From assembly GCA_012032575.1 (NCBI GenBank), contig JAAUSP010000509.1, positions 1 to 5,659 of the forward strand: 5,659 nucleotides of DNA, read 5' to 3'. Numbering within the stretch: the first letter of the stretch is position 1; each line of letters starts with the position of its first letter. Made by a program: the position numbers and the translations under genes. The notes below the pieces were generated by a model. It saw only the letters and a program-made list of their open reading frames with translations. It was not told the origin of the DNA and did no database searches. The stretch is from Anaerolineales bacterium. Lineage in GTDB: Bacteria; Chloroflexota; Anaerolineae; 4572-78; J111. Positions 5,601 to 5,659 of this stretch are shown one piece after another.

Positions 5601-5659
5601 CACAGATTGCACAGATTTCACAAAATACTTTTTATCCTTATGTGTAATCCGTGAAAATC
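5601..5659. repeat. Palindromic intergenic repeat, cut by the window end
   Basis: The left arm at 5605-5622 (GATTGCACAGATTTCACA) and the right arm at 5641-5659 (TGTGTAATCCGTGAAAATC) are imperfect inverted complements with three mismatches and one bulge, around an AT-rich centre (5623-5640). The left arm also contains a short internal direct repeat, CACAGATT (5601-5608) and CACAGATT (5610-5617). This resembles the CACAGATTACACAGATT-type dispersed intergenic palindromes seen in many environmental genomes, as I recall them. No coding frame is present. The element may continue past the window. Confidence 0.6.

Noticed and set aside
5601..5659. Right-edge repeats as the start of a CRISPR array or a tRNA gene
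   Set aside because: The CACAGATT copies are only 9 bp apart, with no spacer-sized gap, and the fold is a simple palindrome without cloverleaf features.

Overview
The window looks like a chromosomal piece from an environmental bacterium, most likely of the Chloroflexota (Anaerolineae-like). This is an inference from protein style. The secreted proteins carry Pro/Thr-rich linkers, there is a bacterial NBR1-type FW domain in a lipoprotein, an ECF sigma factor sits next to a membrane anti-sigma factor with a propeller, and the right edge holds a palindromic repeat of the kind common in environmental genomes. There is no ribosomal or other marker gene to confirm the taxonomy.

Layout from left to right. 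(1) Positions 1-474, + strand: the 3' end of a gene of unknown function, probably secreted, open through the left edge. (2) Positions 475-585: a convergent intergenic gap with a symmetric, probably bidirectional terminator. (3) Positions 586-3173, - strand: a two-gene lipoprotein operon. The promoter-proximal gene (2757-3173) encodes a small single-domain Ig-like lipoprotein. The distal gene (586-2745) encodes a 719-residue multidomain protein with an Ig-like domain, a Pro-rich linker, an NBR1/FW-type domain, further beta domains and a C-terminal membrane helix. (4) Positions 3174-3386: an AT-rich divergent regulatory region. It has a strong sigma-70-like promoter for the lipoprotein operon whose -35 and spacer are built from two 11-bp tandem repeats, and a weaker candidate promoter facing right. 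(5) Positions 3387-5520, + strand: an ECF sigma factor overlapping by 11 nt a transmembrane zinc-finger anti-sigma factor whose outer part is a TolB/PD40-like beta-propeller. (6) Positions 5521-5659: a hairpin-rich tail and a palindromic intergenic repeat cut by the window end.

How the parts may work together (inference). The sigma/anti-sigma pair is a standard envelope-signalling module, with the propeller on the far side of the membrane as the likely sensing part. The divergent neighbours are exported, membrane-anchored binding-type proteins, so they may be targets or partners of the system. The sequence does not prove this link: the lipoprotein promoter looks like a housekeeping promoter rather than a typical ECF promoter. 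The most unusual points are the anti-sigma/propeller fusion, the two-anchor FW-domain lipoprotein and the tandem repeats in its operon promoter.
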